DNA from: Paraglaciecola arctica
Lineage (GTDB): Bacteria > Pseudomonadota > Gammaproteobacteria > Enterobacterales > Alteromonadaceae
Assembly: GCA_003232445.1 (NCBI GenBank)
Contig: QIJM01000132.1
Location: 1 to 5,160, forward strand
Direction: 5' to 3'
Length of the DNA: 5,160 nt
The number at the start of each line of letters is the position of its first letter. Position 1 is the first letter of the stretch. Both the position numbers and the translations under genes were made by a program. The notes beneath the pieces are model-generated. The model saw nothing but the letters and a program-made list of their open reading frames with translations, was not told the origin of the DNA and made no database searches. Shown here piece by piece: positions 1 through 4,982 of this stretch.

Positions 1-6
1 GTAGGC

Positions 7-348
7 ATGACGGAATCAATGTGGACAAAACGAGGGGCTACGTTAAGCCACAACAACGCTTGCAAGGAATTTGGCCTTGAAAAAAATGACATAATTAGAG
101 CGATAAGAAATGGAGAATTGCAATATCGGCAAGGTGTTGCTCATGGAAACCCATATTATAGACTACTTAGAGATGAGGTTGAGAAATTTGCTCTTGAATT
201 TCGGGGGACTAGTGGAAAACAAGAACAAGAGTTTATACACAAGTTGAAGTTAATTAACAAAGAAATAAATAGCTTCAAAAGGAAGATTTCATCATTAGAA
301 AAACAGAAAATAGAGCTTATAGAAGATCATGAGCAAAAGAAGCAGTAG
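7..348 (+). CDS. Small HTH plus coiled-coil protein, unknown function (cassette 1)
   Basis: This encodes a 113-aa soluble protein with no signal peptide or membrane segment. Residues about 14-60 read like a small excisionase/MerR-type helix-turn-helix: an N-terminal helix with NNACKEFGLEKNDI, then a second helix IIRAIRNGELQYR, then a wing-like GNPYYRLLRDEVEKF. Residues about 72-112 are charged and heptad-like (KLKLINKEINSFKRKISSLEKQ), predicting a coiled coil and probably dimerisation. DNA binding is inferred from the fold only; no partner or target is visible. The start is uncertain: ATG 7 has no clear ribosome binding site, and ATG 19 (residue 5) is a reasonable alternative preceded by a weak GGAA. 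The window's first bases (GTAGGC) look like a slightly altered R' box (GTTAGGC), which would make this the first gene just inside its cassette. The stop is 27 bp before the attC remnant, the normal place for a cassette gene. Confidence 0.75.
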   Translation: MTESMWTKRGATLSHNNACKEFGLEKNDIIRAIRNGELQYRQGVAHGNPYYRLLRDEVEKFALEFRGTSGKQEQEFIHKLKLINKEINSFKRKISSLEKQKIELIEDHEQKKQ

Positions 349-375
349 TGCATTTTAGTTTGTGCATTGAAATTG

Positions 376-409
376 CCTAACAATTGCTTGCACGCGGACT
401 GCCGTTAGC
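376..409 (+). repeat. Truncated attC site (remnant) ending cassette 1
   Basis: The left half (CCTAACAATTGC, then CACGCGGACTG) matches the left half of the intact attC at 4834-4932 with only a few differences. It is then followed directly by CCGTTAGC, the R' end. The central hairpin and the right inner arm (the CCGGTGA element present in the three other sites) are missing, leaving 34 bp instead of about 99. Only the outer CTAAC/GTTAG pair can still base-pair. Excision of cassette 1 or insertion at this point by the integron integrase is therefore probably impaired. By analogy, the crossover point would lie after G404. Confidence 0.8.
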
Positions 410-1686
410 ATCTGGAAGGATAGCTATGCTCTTTGAGGAAAATAAAAGAAACTACAATGGCCCAAAAACATATATTGAGGGCGATTATGAATATCTCGAA
501 CGTTCTGCTCGAAGTGAATCAGCTAAAGTCAGAGAGTTTTTAAATCACTGGGTTGCTCAATTACCAGAAGGTGAAACAAGAGAGGTTGTAGCAAGAATTC
601 AGTCTGGAGATAAAAAGAACTTTGAGTCAGCAACATTTGAGGTCATATTATTTGCAATGATGAGCCAACTCGGCTGCTCATTACAAATACATCCAGATTT
701 AGGTAATGAAAGTACGAAGCACCCCGACTTTCTCGTTACAACACCGGAAGGAGATAAATTTTATTTGGAGGCGGTATTAGCTTCCGAATTTAGCGCTGCT
801 GAGTTGGCTGCTGAAAAACGTAAAAATGTCGTTTTAGAATCAATTGAACGTTTAGACTCTCCAAACTTCTTTCTTGGTATTAATGCTGAAGGTAACCCCG
901 ATACACCTCCGCGAGGAAAAGCTTTAAGAGGTGAATTATCAAGATGGCTGGAAAGCTTAGATCCTGATGTGGTTGCAGAAGAAGTTGATAAAAATGGATT
1001 TGACGCGATTCCAACAATGGTTTGGTGCCATGACAATTGGGATATTAAGTTCGAAGCGATACCGATAAAACCAGATCGACGTGGAAGAGGGCAGCGAGTT
1101 ATAGGTACTTTATCTAGTGGAGCTAGATGGATTAATGGGTGGGAGCCTATAAGAGACGCTATCAGATCTAAAGGCAATCATTATGGTGAGCTTGATAAGC
1201 CATTAGTAGTTGCTGTAAATGTTGATGGATTTTCCTTGGGTCGAATTGACGAGATGCAAGCACTGTTTGGGCAAGAGGAATATATCTTCAATCGCTCCAA
1301 TTTAGATGCTCAACCTGAAATGCATAGAGCACCTAACGGTGCATGGCATGGTCGAGAAGGCCCACAATACACTCGAGTTAGCGGCGCTTGGTTATTTGGC
1401 ACGCTCAATCCGTGGAACGTTATATCTCGAAAGAATACCTTGTATTTTAATCCTTGGTCTACCCGGAAATTGCCTGAATTCCTGAAGCAATTGAATCATG
1501 CTACTGTGGTTGAAGAAAAAATGAAATGGGTTGATGGTTCTTCTCTAAGAGAGATGTTAGGGTTGCCAGAGTCTTGGCCAGAATGAATACGATGCTAACA
1601 AGGCAAATGCACTCAGACAGTTTAAAGCGTCACTTATTTTGCTTACGCAAAAACGTGCCGCTTTAAACTGCCGGTGATTTGCAACG
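405..1686 (+). mobile_element. Integron gene cassette 2 (PD-(D/E)xK-like protein)
   Basis: The boundaries are the G^TTAG crossover points in the truncated attC (after 404) and in the attC at 1594-1692 (after 1686). It carries one plus-strand gene, whose start lies 21 bp inside the left boundary, as is usual for cassettes. Its left partner site is damaged, so it may now move only as a fusion with cassette 1, if at all. Confidence 0.75.
426..1586 (+). CDS. Hypothetical protein with PD-(D/E)xK nuclease-like signature (cassette 2)
   Basis: This is a 386-aa soluble protein with no transmembrane or signal segment. I do not recognise a named family. Residues 66-120 resemble the core of the PD-(D/E)xK superfamily: an alpha helix with acidic residues (FESATFEVILFAMM, E67/E72), a strand with HPDFLV (P100, D101), about 13 residues, then a strand FYLEAV (E115). 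The third motif reads E-A-V instead of ExK, so the usual lysine is absent. Activity may be lost, or the lysine may come from elsewhere (for example K98). The C-terminal two thirds is rich in Trp and Arg and matches nothing I know. ATG 426 is chosen because AAGGA at 416-420 is correctly spaced and the ATG lies just inside the cassette. The upstream in-frame TTG at 384 would place codons inside the attC remnant. A role in defence or nucleic-acid processing is inference. Confidence 0.8.
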   Translation: MLFEENKRNYNGPKTYIEGDYEYLERSARSESAKVREFLNHWVAQLPEGETREVVARIQSGDKKNFESATFEVILFAMMSQLGCSLQIHPDLGNESTKHPDFLVTTPEGDKFYLEAVLASEFSAAELAAEKRKNVVLESIERLDSPNFFLGINAEGNPDTPPRGKALRGELSRWLESLDPDVVAEEVDKNGFDAIPTMVWCHDNWDIKFEAIPIKPDRRGRGQRVIGTLSSGARWINGWEPIRDAIRSKGNHYGELDKPLVVAVNVDGFSLGRIDEMQALFGQEEYIFNRSNLDAQPEMHRAPNGAWHGREGPQYTRVSGAWLFGTLNPWNVISRKNTLYFNPWSTRKLPEFLKQLNHATVVEEKMKWVDGSSLREMLGLPESWPE

Positions 1687-1692
1687 TTAGCA
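1594..1692 (+). repeat. attC recombination site ending cassette 2
   Basis: R'' is GCTAACA at 1594-1600, and R' is CGTTAGCA with the crossover after G1686. A perfect 12-bp arm pair (CAGTTTAAAGCG at 1618-1629 with CGCTTTAAACTG at 1659-1670) surrounds an inner TTTTGC/GCAAAA hairpin, and the L' element CCGGTGA sits at 1671-1677. The gene before it and the methyltransferase gene after it converge on this site, so the hairpin could also act as a two-way transcription stop. That last point is inference. Confidence 0.93.
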
Positions 1693-1710
1693 CCTAAAAA
1701 ATAAAGTCCA

Positions 1711-2856
1711 TCAAATTATCTCAGCTATTACATCAGCAATAGCTTTACCAAGCAAAGGAGGCACAGCATTCCCTATTTGTTTTGTAATTTGAGTTCTGCT
1801 ACCAAAAAACTCAAAATTATCATCAAAAGACTGAAGGCGCGCCCCCTCCCTTGGGGTTAAAGCTCTATTTAATTTTGGATGAATACATCTATTTGATGCT
1901 GGATGAACAAAATTTACAGTTATAGTTACCGCTGGTTCATCAGCATCTAAACGACTATAACAGCTACTAAATCCGCTAGTTATTAAATGCTTTGGAATTG
2001 AGTTAATATTTTTCCCAGAATGTTTAATTATATTCATCATTTTTTCTGAGTGGTTAGTTGCTACATGCAACTTTAACTGCTTTGTATCCTTTCTTCTGTC
2101 TCTTTGATATTGGGTTATTGGAGCTTTAGTGTATTGGTTTGTTGTTTCTCCTGAACCAATAGAAGGTAAATCACCAATTGCATCCATAGTAGAAATTGAA
2201 GGAATTAAGTTATTATTTACAAAAAGGTCGTCTTCTATAGGATCTAATACTTTTGAGCGATCTTTATAGCCAATTGTAGCGCCATGATATGAATGCGTAG
2301 GGCTTGGAAAAGCAATTTTTCCACCTTTTTCCACACCCACCATAACAAAACGTTCACGTTTTTGAGGCACTCCAAAATGCGCAGCATTAAGCAATTTCCA
2401 ATCGGTTTCATACCCAATAGCTTTAAAGCATTCCTGCATAATTTCTAGTGTTTGGCCATTCTTATGTGTGGCAAGACCAACTACATTTTCGAGGATAAAA
2501 ACTTTTGGACGAAAATAATTTACAAAAGAAGCGTACTCTTCAAATAGAGTATTTCGTGGGTCGTCGTCATTAGATGATCTAAACGGCCTAATTGAAGAAA
2601 ATCCTTGGCATGGAGGGCCGCCAACAAGAACATCAAGTTTGCCTTTTTTAATTCCTGTAAGTTTTTCTACTTCACTTCGACGTACTGAACGAATGTCTTT
2701 GCTTAATCCAATTGCATTTTTATGATTAAGTTTAAATGTCTCTACAGATGTATCTAGCAGGTCAATGCCAAACGCAACATTAAAATCTGCTTTGTTTGAA
2801 TTTTCTAATCCTTTCGAAAAGCCACCTGTTCCACAAAATAAATCAAAAACCTTCAT
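1711..2856 (-). CDS. DNA (cytosine-5) methyltransferase of a type II R-M system
   Basis: This enzyme transfers a methyl group from S-adenosylmethionine to carbon 5 of a cytosine in the recognition site, protecting DNA from the partner nuclease. The 381 aa contain the standard motifs in order: motif I DLFCGTGGFS (5-14), motif IV GGPPCQGFS (79-87, catalytic C83), motif VI ILENV (121-125), motif VIII QKRERF (165-170), a target recognition region at about 180-300, motif IX RALTPREGARLQSF (331-344) and motif X QIGNAVPP (360-367). The length is normal for the family and nothing is broken. The start is firm: ATG at 2856 has TAAGGTGA (plus-strand 2863-2870) about 6 bp upstream. It is divergent from the endonuclease gene. 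It has its own near-consensus promoter, whose -10 is overlapped by a palindrome, suggesting repression once the controller accumulates. It is antisense to the cassette array and therefore independent of the integron promoter. Confidence 0.96.
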   Translation of the reverse strand: MKVFDLFCGTGGFSKGLENSNKADFNVAFGIDLLDTSVETFKLNHKNAIGLSKDIRSVRRSEVEKLTGIKKGKLDVLVGGPPCQGFSSIRPFRSSNDDDPRNTLFEEYASFVNYFRPKVFILENVVGLATHKNGQTLEIMQECFKAIGYETDWKLLNAAHFGVPQKRERFVMVGVEKGGKIAFPSPTHSYHGATIGYKDRSKVLDPIEDDLFVNNNLIPSISTMDAIGDLPSIGSGETTNQYTKAPITQYQRDRRKDTKQLKLHVATNHSEKMMNIIKHSGKNINSIPKHLITSGFSSCYSRLDADEPAVTITVNFVHPASNRCIHPKLNRALTPREGARLQSFDDNFEFFGSRTQITKQIGNAVPPLLGKAIADVIAEII

Positions 2857-2885
2857 AACTGCTCACCTTAATAAACTCTCCGGTG

Positions 2886-2899
2886 GAGACTATAGTCTC
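2886..2899. promoter_or_regulatory. Palindromic operator, C-box-like, in the divergent R-M control region
   Basis: GAGACTATAGTCTC is a perfect 14-bp inverted repeat. Its core GACT-AT-AGTC resembles the GACT/AGTC half-sites of operators bound by restriction-modification controller (C) proteins, and the following GTGGA also echoes the GTG between paired C-boxes. A second GTGGA occurs at 2900-2904, 17 bp after the one at 2883-2887, and a degenerate half-site could follow (to GTC at 2913-2915). The palindrome overlaps the methyltransferase -10. Binding by the HTH domain of the neighbouring protein is inference. Confidence 0.7.
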
Positions 2900-2917
2900 G
2901 TGGATGTTCTCTGTCAA
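2889..2917 (-). promoter_or_regulatory. Sigma-70 promoter for the methyltransferase gene
   Basis: On the minus strand, TTGACA (2917 to 2912) is followed after 17 bp by TATAGT (2894 to 2889). That is a perfect -35 and a five-of-six -10. Transcription should begin near 2882, giving a leader of about 26 nt with the SD sequence. The -10 lies inside the 14-bp palindrome, so a protein bound there would block this promoter. Confidence 0.75.
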
Positions 2918-2929
2918 GCCCCATAGAAT
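2901..2929 (+). promoter_or_regulatory. Candidate weak promoter for the HTH-endonuclease gene
   Basis: TAGAAT at 2924-2929 is a fair -10, but the -35 position (TGGATG, 2901-2906) is poor. The palindrome is centred about 43 bp upstream of the expected start (about 2936), where an activator would contact RNA polymerase. An alternative rightward promoter is TTAATA (2868-2873), 17 bp, TATAGT (2891-2896), whose -10 lies inside the palindrome and would therefore be repressed. The sequence alone does not decide between them. Confidence 0.4.
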
Positions 2930-2954
2930 ACCTAATTTAACAATGAGGCTTTGT

Positions 2955-3860
2955 ATGACAAAGGAAACAGGCGTAACTTCTGCTTTTATTGAGTTAGTAA
3001 AAAAATTACGAGAACAAAAAGGGCTAACTATAGAGCAATTATCTGAATTAGCCAGGGTTCATCGTACGACTATTGGCTTGCTCGAAAGACAAGAAAGAAC
3101 GCCAACACTCCAAGTTTCAACACAAATAGCAAATGCACTACAAATACCTCTAAGTGAGATGCTACAAGAAGCTGAGCTAATAGAAAAAGGCAAAAAAAAT
3201 CTTGATGATATTGTTGATTTCCATAAAAAAAGGAAACCATCTGTTTCAAGTATCAGAAATGAAGACAAGCTAATTAAAACAATTGGTATTAATGGAAACG
3301 CTTTACTTGGCGCTATTAGCACATGCTATCAAACATTAGATACTATTGATGAACAGTTAGTTGGAAAGGAGTCTTTGCCTCTTGCTCATTTAGTAGAGCT
3401 TGCAAATTTATCATCTATGGTTGGTAATATGGTAGGTGGTGGTATAGCTGACTGCTCAGGTGGGCTCTATAAAAGAAATAAGCCTCATACCTATCCCGAC
3501 CTTTTACCCCAATGCTCGCCTGCTGTAAATTTAGAACTTAAAATGGCATTGGAAACAAACAAGCCTAAGGGGCACCTTCCAAAAGCTGGAACTTACATAA
3601 CCTTTCGCTATGTGCTATGCGATAAATTAGGTAACTACAGGAGGGGTAAAAAATATCGAGGTGATACCGTTTGGATTTGGGAGGTAAAAGTAGGTCACAT
3701 TGAAGAAGAAGATTTTTCATGCAGTAATACAGCAGGTGACTCTGGAAAAACAGCCGTTATAAAAACAGATATATTCAATCAAATGCATCTAGTCTATTAC
3801 GTTCCTGAGCATCTACCGTATGCACCAAAAACAAACGGTGGTTATGTAGGTTTTAACTAG
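2955..3860 (+). CDS. Type II restriction endonuclease with N-terminal controller-like HTH domain
   Basis: This 301-aa protein is predicted to cut unmodified DNA at the site protected by the divergent methyltransferase. Residues about 8-70 form an XRE/Cro-type helix-turn-helix (LREQKGLTIEQLSELARVHR, then TTIGLLERQERTPTLQVSTQIANAL) like stand-alone C proteins. After a charged linker (about 75-108) comes the nuclease domain. P181-D182, eleven residues, then E194-L-K196 give a clear PD-(D/E)xK active site, followed by conserved-looking GDTVWIWEVKVGH and SNTAGDSGKTAVI. The nuclease part reminds me of the ApaLI family (GTGCAC), which is recall only, at low to moderate confidence. ATG 2955 is chosen because TGAGG at 2944-2948 is well placed. 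The in-frame GTG at 2883 would run through the operator and add 24 residues unlike an HTH N-terminus. The HTH probably binds the operator and sets the balance of methylation and cutting. Confidence 0.83.
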   Translation: MTKETGVTSAFIELVKKLREQKGLTIEQLSELARVHRTTIGLLERQERTPTLQVSTQIANALQIPLSEMLQEAELIEKGKKNLDDIVDFHKKRKPSVSSIRNEDKLIKTIGINGNALLGAISTCYQTLDTIDEQLVGKESLPLAHLVELANLSSMVGNMVGGGIADCSGGLYKRNKPHTYPDLLPQCSPAVNLELKMALETNKPKGHLPKAGTYITFRYVLCDKLGNYRRGKKYRGDTVWIWEVKVGHIEEEDFSCSNTAGDSGKTAVIKTDIFNQMHLVYYVPEHLPYAPKTNGGYVGFN

Positions 3861-3861
3861 T

Positions 3862-3964
3862 GCTAACAAATAGCTGCACCGGACAATTCAAAGCGGCACT
3901 TATTTTGCTAAAAAAACAGCAAAAACGCGCCCCTTTGAATTGCCGGTGAGCAAGGCGTTAGGGC
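3862..3964 (+). repeat. attC recombination site ending cassette 3
   Basis: R'' is GCTAACAA (3862-3869), and R' is GCGTTAGGGC with the crossover after G3957. The outer arms CAATTCAAAG (3884-3893) and CTTTGAATTG (3933-3942) pair perfectly. An inner TTTTGCT/AGCAAAA stem closes the hairpin, and the L' element CCGGTGA is at 3943-3949. It shares the segment CACTTATTTTGC with the attC at 1594-1692. It begins 2 bp after the endonuclease stop and may double as its terminator. Confidence 0.92.
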
Positions 3965-3992
3965 AATAGCGCCCATTATCGAGGAGTAAAAA

Positions 3993-4544
3993 ATGAGAGA
4001 AACAAATATATACCATGCAGTTCATACTGGGTTAATGGATTTAAAATTTTGTGGTGCTGATTTTAATCCTGATGTAAATTCACTTGCATGGGAACTTTTG
4101 ATTTCAAAACATTATGGTGGAGCAATATTTTTGCCATCAAATAATGAAAAAGGCTTTGAAATAGTTAAATATTCGTCTTCTATAGTTGATATTAAGGATG
4201 ATGGTGTAACAGTAGATGATTTGTGGAATTGTACAAAAGAGCATTATGGTTTAACAGCATCAGCGGGAATTATTGGTGCTGCGAGTATTCCTATAAAAAA
4301 AATAAAATTAGGTTATTGGGTAGCACCTGGCTCAAGCGAATACACTAATCTAACCAGTCATATTGGTTATAAATTTTTCCCAAGGGCAAGGCTGCGAGCT
4401 GGTTCTACTAGTGCAAAAATCACTAAAAGTGCTTTTGGAACAATTCGAGTATTTGGGGTTATCGGTCGCGCATTACCATTTGCGGCTGTCGGACTTGCTG
4501 TATTCGATATCATTAGTATTGGTCAATGCGTATATAAAAAGTAA
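3993..4544 (+). CDS. STM2901-like protein with hydrophobic C-terminus, unknown function
   Basis: This is a 183-aa protein. The start is firm: GAGGAG at 3981-3986 lies 6 bp before ATG 3993, 35 bp inside the cassette. Residues 1-85 look globular and soluble (a helix around NSLAWELLISKHYGG and an acidic stretch DIKDDGVTVDD). Residues 86-100 are a Gly/Ala-rich hydrophobic patch, and residues about 153-178 (FGVIGRALPFAAVGLAVFDIISI) could be a membrane helix. The order of a short N-terminal domain, a GxxGAAxIP-like segment, a TSxIxYKFFPRARL-like segment and a terminal GRxLPxxxVGLxxxD helix matches my memory of the STM2901 family of enterobacteria. Those proteins are often encoded next to a DUF1493 protein, as here. 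This is family recall without a search. Biochemical function is unknown; membrane association is inference. Confidence 0.72.
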   Translation: MRETNIYHAVHTGLMDLKFCGADFNPDVNSLAWELLISKHYGGAIFLPSNNEKGFEIVKYSSSIVDIKDDGVTVDDLWNCTKEHYGLTASAGIIGAASIPIKKIKLGYWVAPGSSEYTNLTSHIGYKFFPRARLRAGSTSAKITKSAFGTIRVFGVIGRALPFAAVGLAVFDIISIGQCVYKK

Positions 4545-4559
4545 TGTAGGTGAGTAAGA

Positions 4560-4838
4560 ATGTTTAAGGGGAAAATAACACGAGAAGCAGTTATTAAAGA
4601 TATTATTTCAATTTTTATTGAGGAGATTGGTTTTTTCGATGATCACGAAAAAAAGACAATAAATGAAAATACACACATTATAAAAGATTTTAAAATAGAC
4701 GGTGATGATATTTCATTTTTTATTATGGAAATAGAAAAATACTTTTCAGTAAAACCCACTATTGAAGATTGGGGGGAAGTGGTCAGACTTTATGAAATTG
4801 CCGACGTGGTAATTAAGAAAATGAATGAAAAGTCCTAA
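4560..4838 (+). CDS. DUF1493-like acyl-carrier-fold protein without the attachment serine
   Basis: This is a 92-aa acidic, all-helical small protein. Its layout is that of an acyl carrier protein: helix 1 (residues about 8-23), a loop, the DFKIDGDDISFFIMEIEKYF motif starting helix 2 (43-62), and a final helix (about 75-90). At the place where acyl carrier proteins have Asp-Ser-Leu with the phosphopantetheine-bearing serine, this protein reads Asp-Gly-Asp-Asp (47-50). It should therefore not carry a 4'-phosphopantetheine arm in the usual way. This GDD form is what I recall from the DUF1493 family, so it is probably a family trait rather than a mutation. AGGTGAG at 4548-4554 sets the start. It follows the STM2901-like gene by 15 bp, so co-transcription is likely and a physical complex plausible. 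The TAA stop lies inside the R'' box of the following attC. Confidence 0.78.
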   Translation: MFKGKITREAVIKDIISIFIEEIGFFDDHEKKTINENTHIIKDFKIDGDDISFFIMEIEKYFSVKPTIEDWGEVVRLYEIADVVIKKMNEKS

Positions 4839-4932
4839 CAATTGCATACACGCGGACTGGCATAAGCGTCACGGTTTTTGCTATTCGCAAAAAACCGAGC
4901 CACTTATGCCAGCCGGTGATGCAGGCGTTAGC
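4834..4932 (+). repeat. attC recombination site ending cassette 4
   Basis: R'' is CCTAACAA (4834-4841), overlapping the stop codon of the preceding gene. R' is GCGTTAGC with the crossover after G4927. The arms CTGGCATAAG (4857-4866) and CTTATGCCAG (4903-4912) pair perfectly. An inner hairpin CGGTTTTTGC (4872-4881) with GCAAAAAACCG (4887-4897) has one extra A. The L' element CCGGTGA lies at 4913-4919. Its left half is the closest match to the truncated site at 376-409. Confidence 0.93.
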
Positions 4933-4946
4933 ATTCAAAATCCATA

Positions 4947-4972
4947 TTGACAGCTATAATCCATTGGATTAT
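4947..4972 (+). promoter_or_regulatory. Promoter/operator of the toxin cassette
   Basis: ATAATCCA, T, TGGATTAT (4956-4972) is a perfect inverted repeat with 8-bp arms, just upstream of the toxin gene. It is a good candidate site for autorepression by an antitoxin or toxin-antitoxin complex. TTGACA (4947-4952) and TATAAT (4955-4960) are both perfect hexamers but only 2 bp apart, so they cannot pair with each other. Each needs a weaker partner, for example TTGACA with TATCCT at 4970-4975. The promoter assignment is tentative and the palindrome is certain. Confidence 0.6.
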
Positions 4973-4982
4973 CCTTTAAGGT

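Larger units (their letters stand above)
1687..3957 (+). mobile_element. Integron gene cassette 3: type II restriction-modification system
   Basis: This 2271-bp unit lies between the crossover points at 1686/1687 and 3957/3958. It is filled almost completely by two divergent genes, a C5-cytosine methyltransferase on the minus strand and an HTH-endonuclease on the plus strand, with their shared control region between them. The methyltransferase stop lies only 24 bp from the left boundary and the endonuclease stop is 2 bp from the attC. It is larger than a typical single-gene cassette and carries its own promoters. Confidence 0.85.
3958..4927 (+). mobile_element. Integron gene cassette 4: STM2901-like / DUF1493-like gene pair
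   Basis: This 970-bp unit lies between the attC crossovers at 3957/3958 and 4927/4928. It carries two plus-strand genes 15 bp apart, each with its own good ribosome binding site. Two co-directional genes moved together in one cassette suggest that they function together. Confidence 0.85.

Noticed and set aside
348..368. Direct repeat GTGCATT (348-354 and 362-368)
   Set aside because: Seven bases in AT-rich DNA with no further structure; chance is likely.
384..425. TTG start for the 386-aa protein
   Set aside because: The added codons come from the attC remnant, and ATG 426 has a good AAGGA.
761..1177. Open minus-strand frame of 138 codons
   Set aside because: It lies wholly inside the 386-aa plus-strand gene, has no ribosome binding site and gives a low-complexity Ser/Leu/Pro-rich product typical of an antisense shadow.
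2883..2954. Upstream GTG/ATG starts for the HTH-endonuclease
   Set aside because: They would translate the operator and promoter, and they lack ribosome binding sites as good as TGAGG before ATG 2955.
3059..3322. Open minus-strand frame of 87 codons
   Set aside because: It is antisense to the HTH-endonuclease gene, Ser/Phe/Ile-rich and without recognisable features.
3961..3974. GGGC/GCCC mini-hairpin before the STM2901-like gene
   Set aside because: Only 4 bp of stem, partly made of the R' box, so it is too weak to call a terminator or riboswitch.
4363..4557. Open plus-strand frame of 64 codons overlapping the STM2901-like gene
   Set aside because: It is frame-shifted relative to a gene with a strong ribosome binding site and family resemblance, and has no start signal of its own.
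1594..4932. Regularly spaced repeats as a CRISPR array
   Set aside because: The repeats are about 100 bp, palindromic, variable inside and separated by whole genes; they are attC sites.
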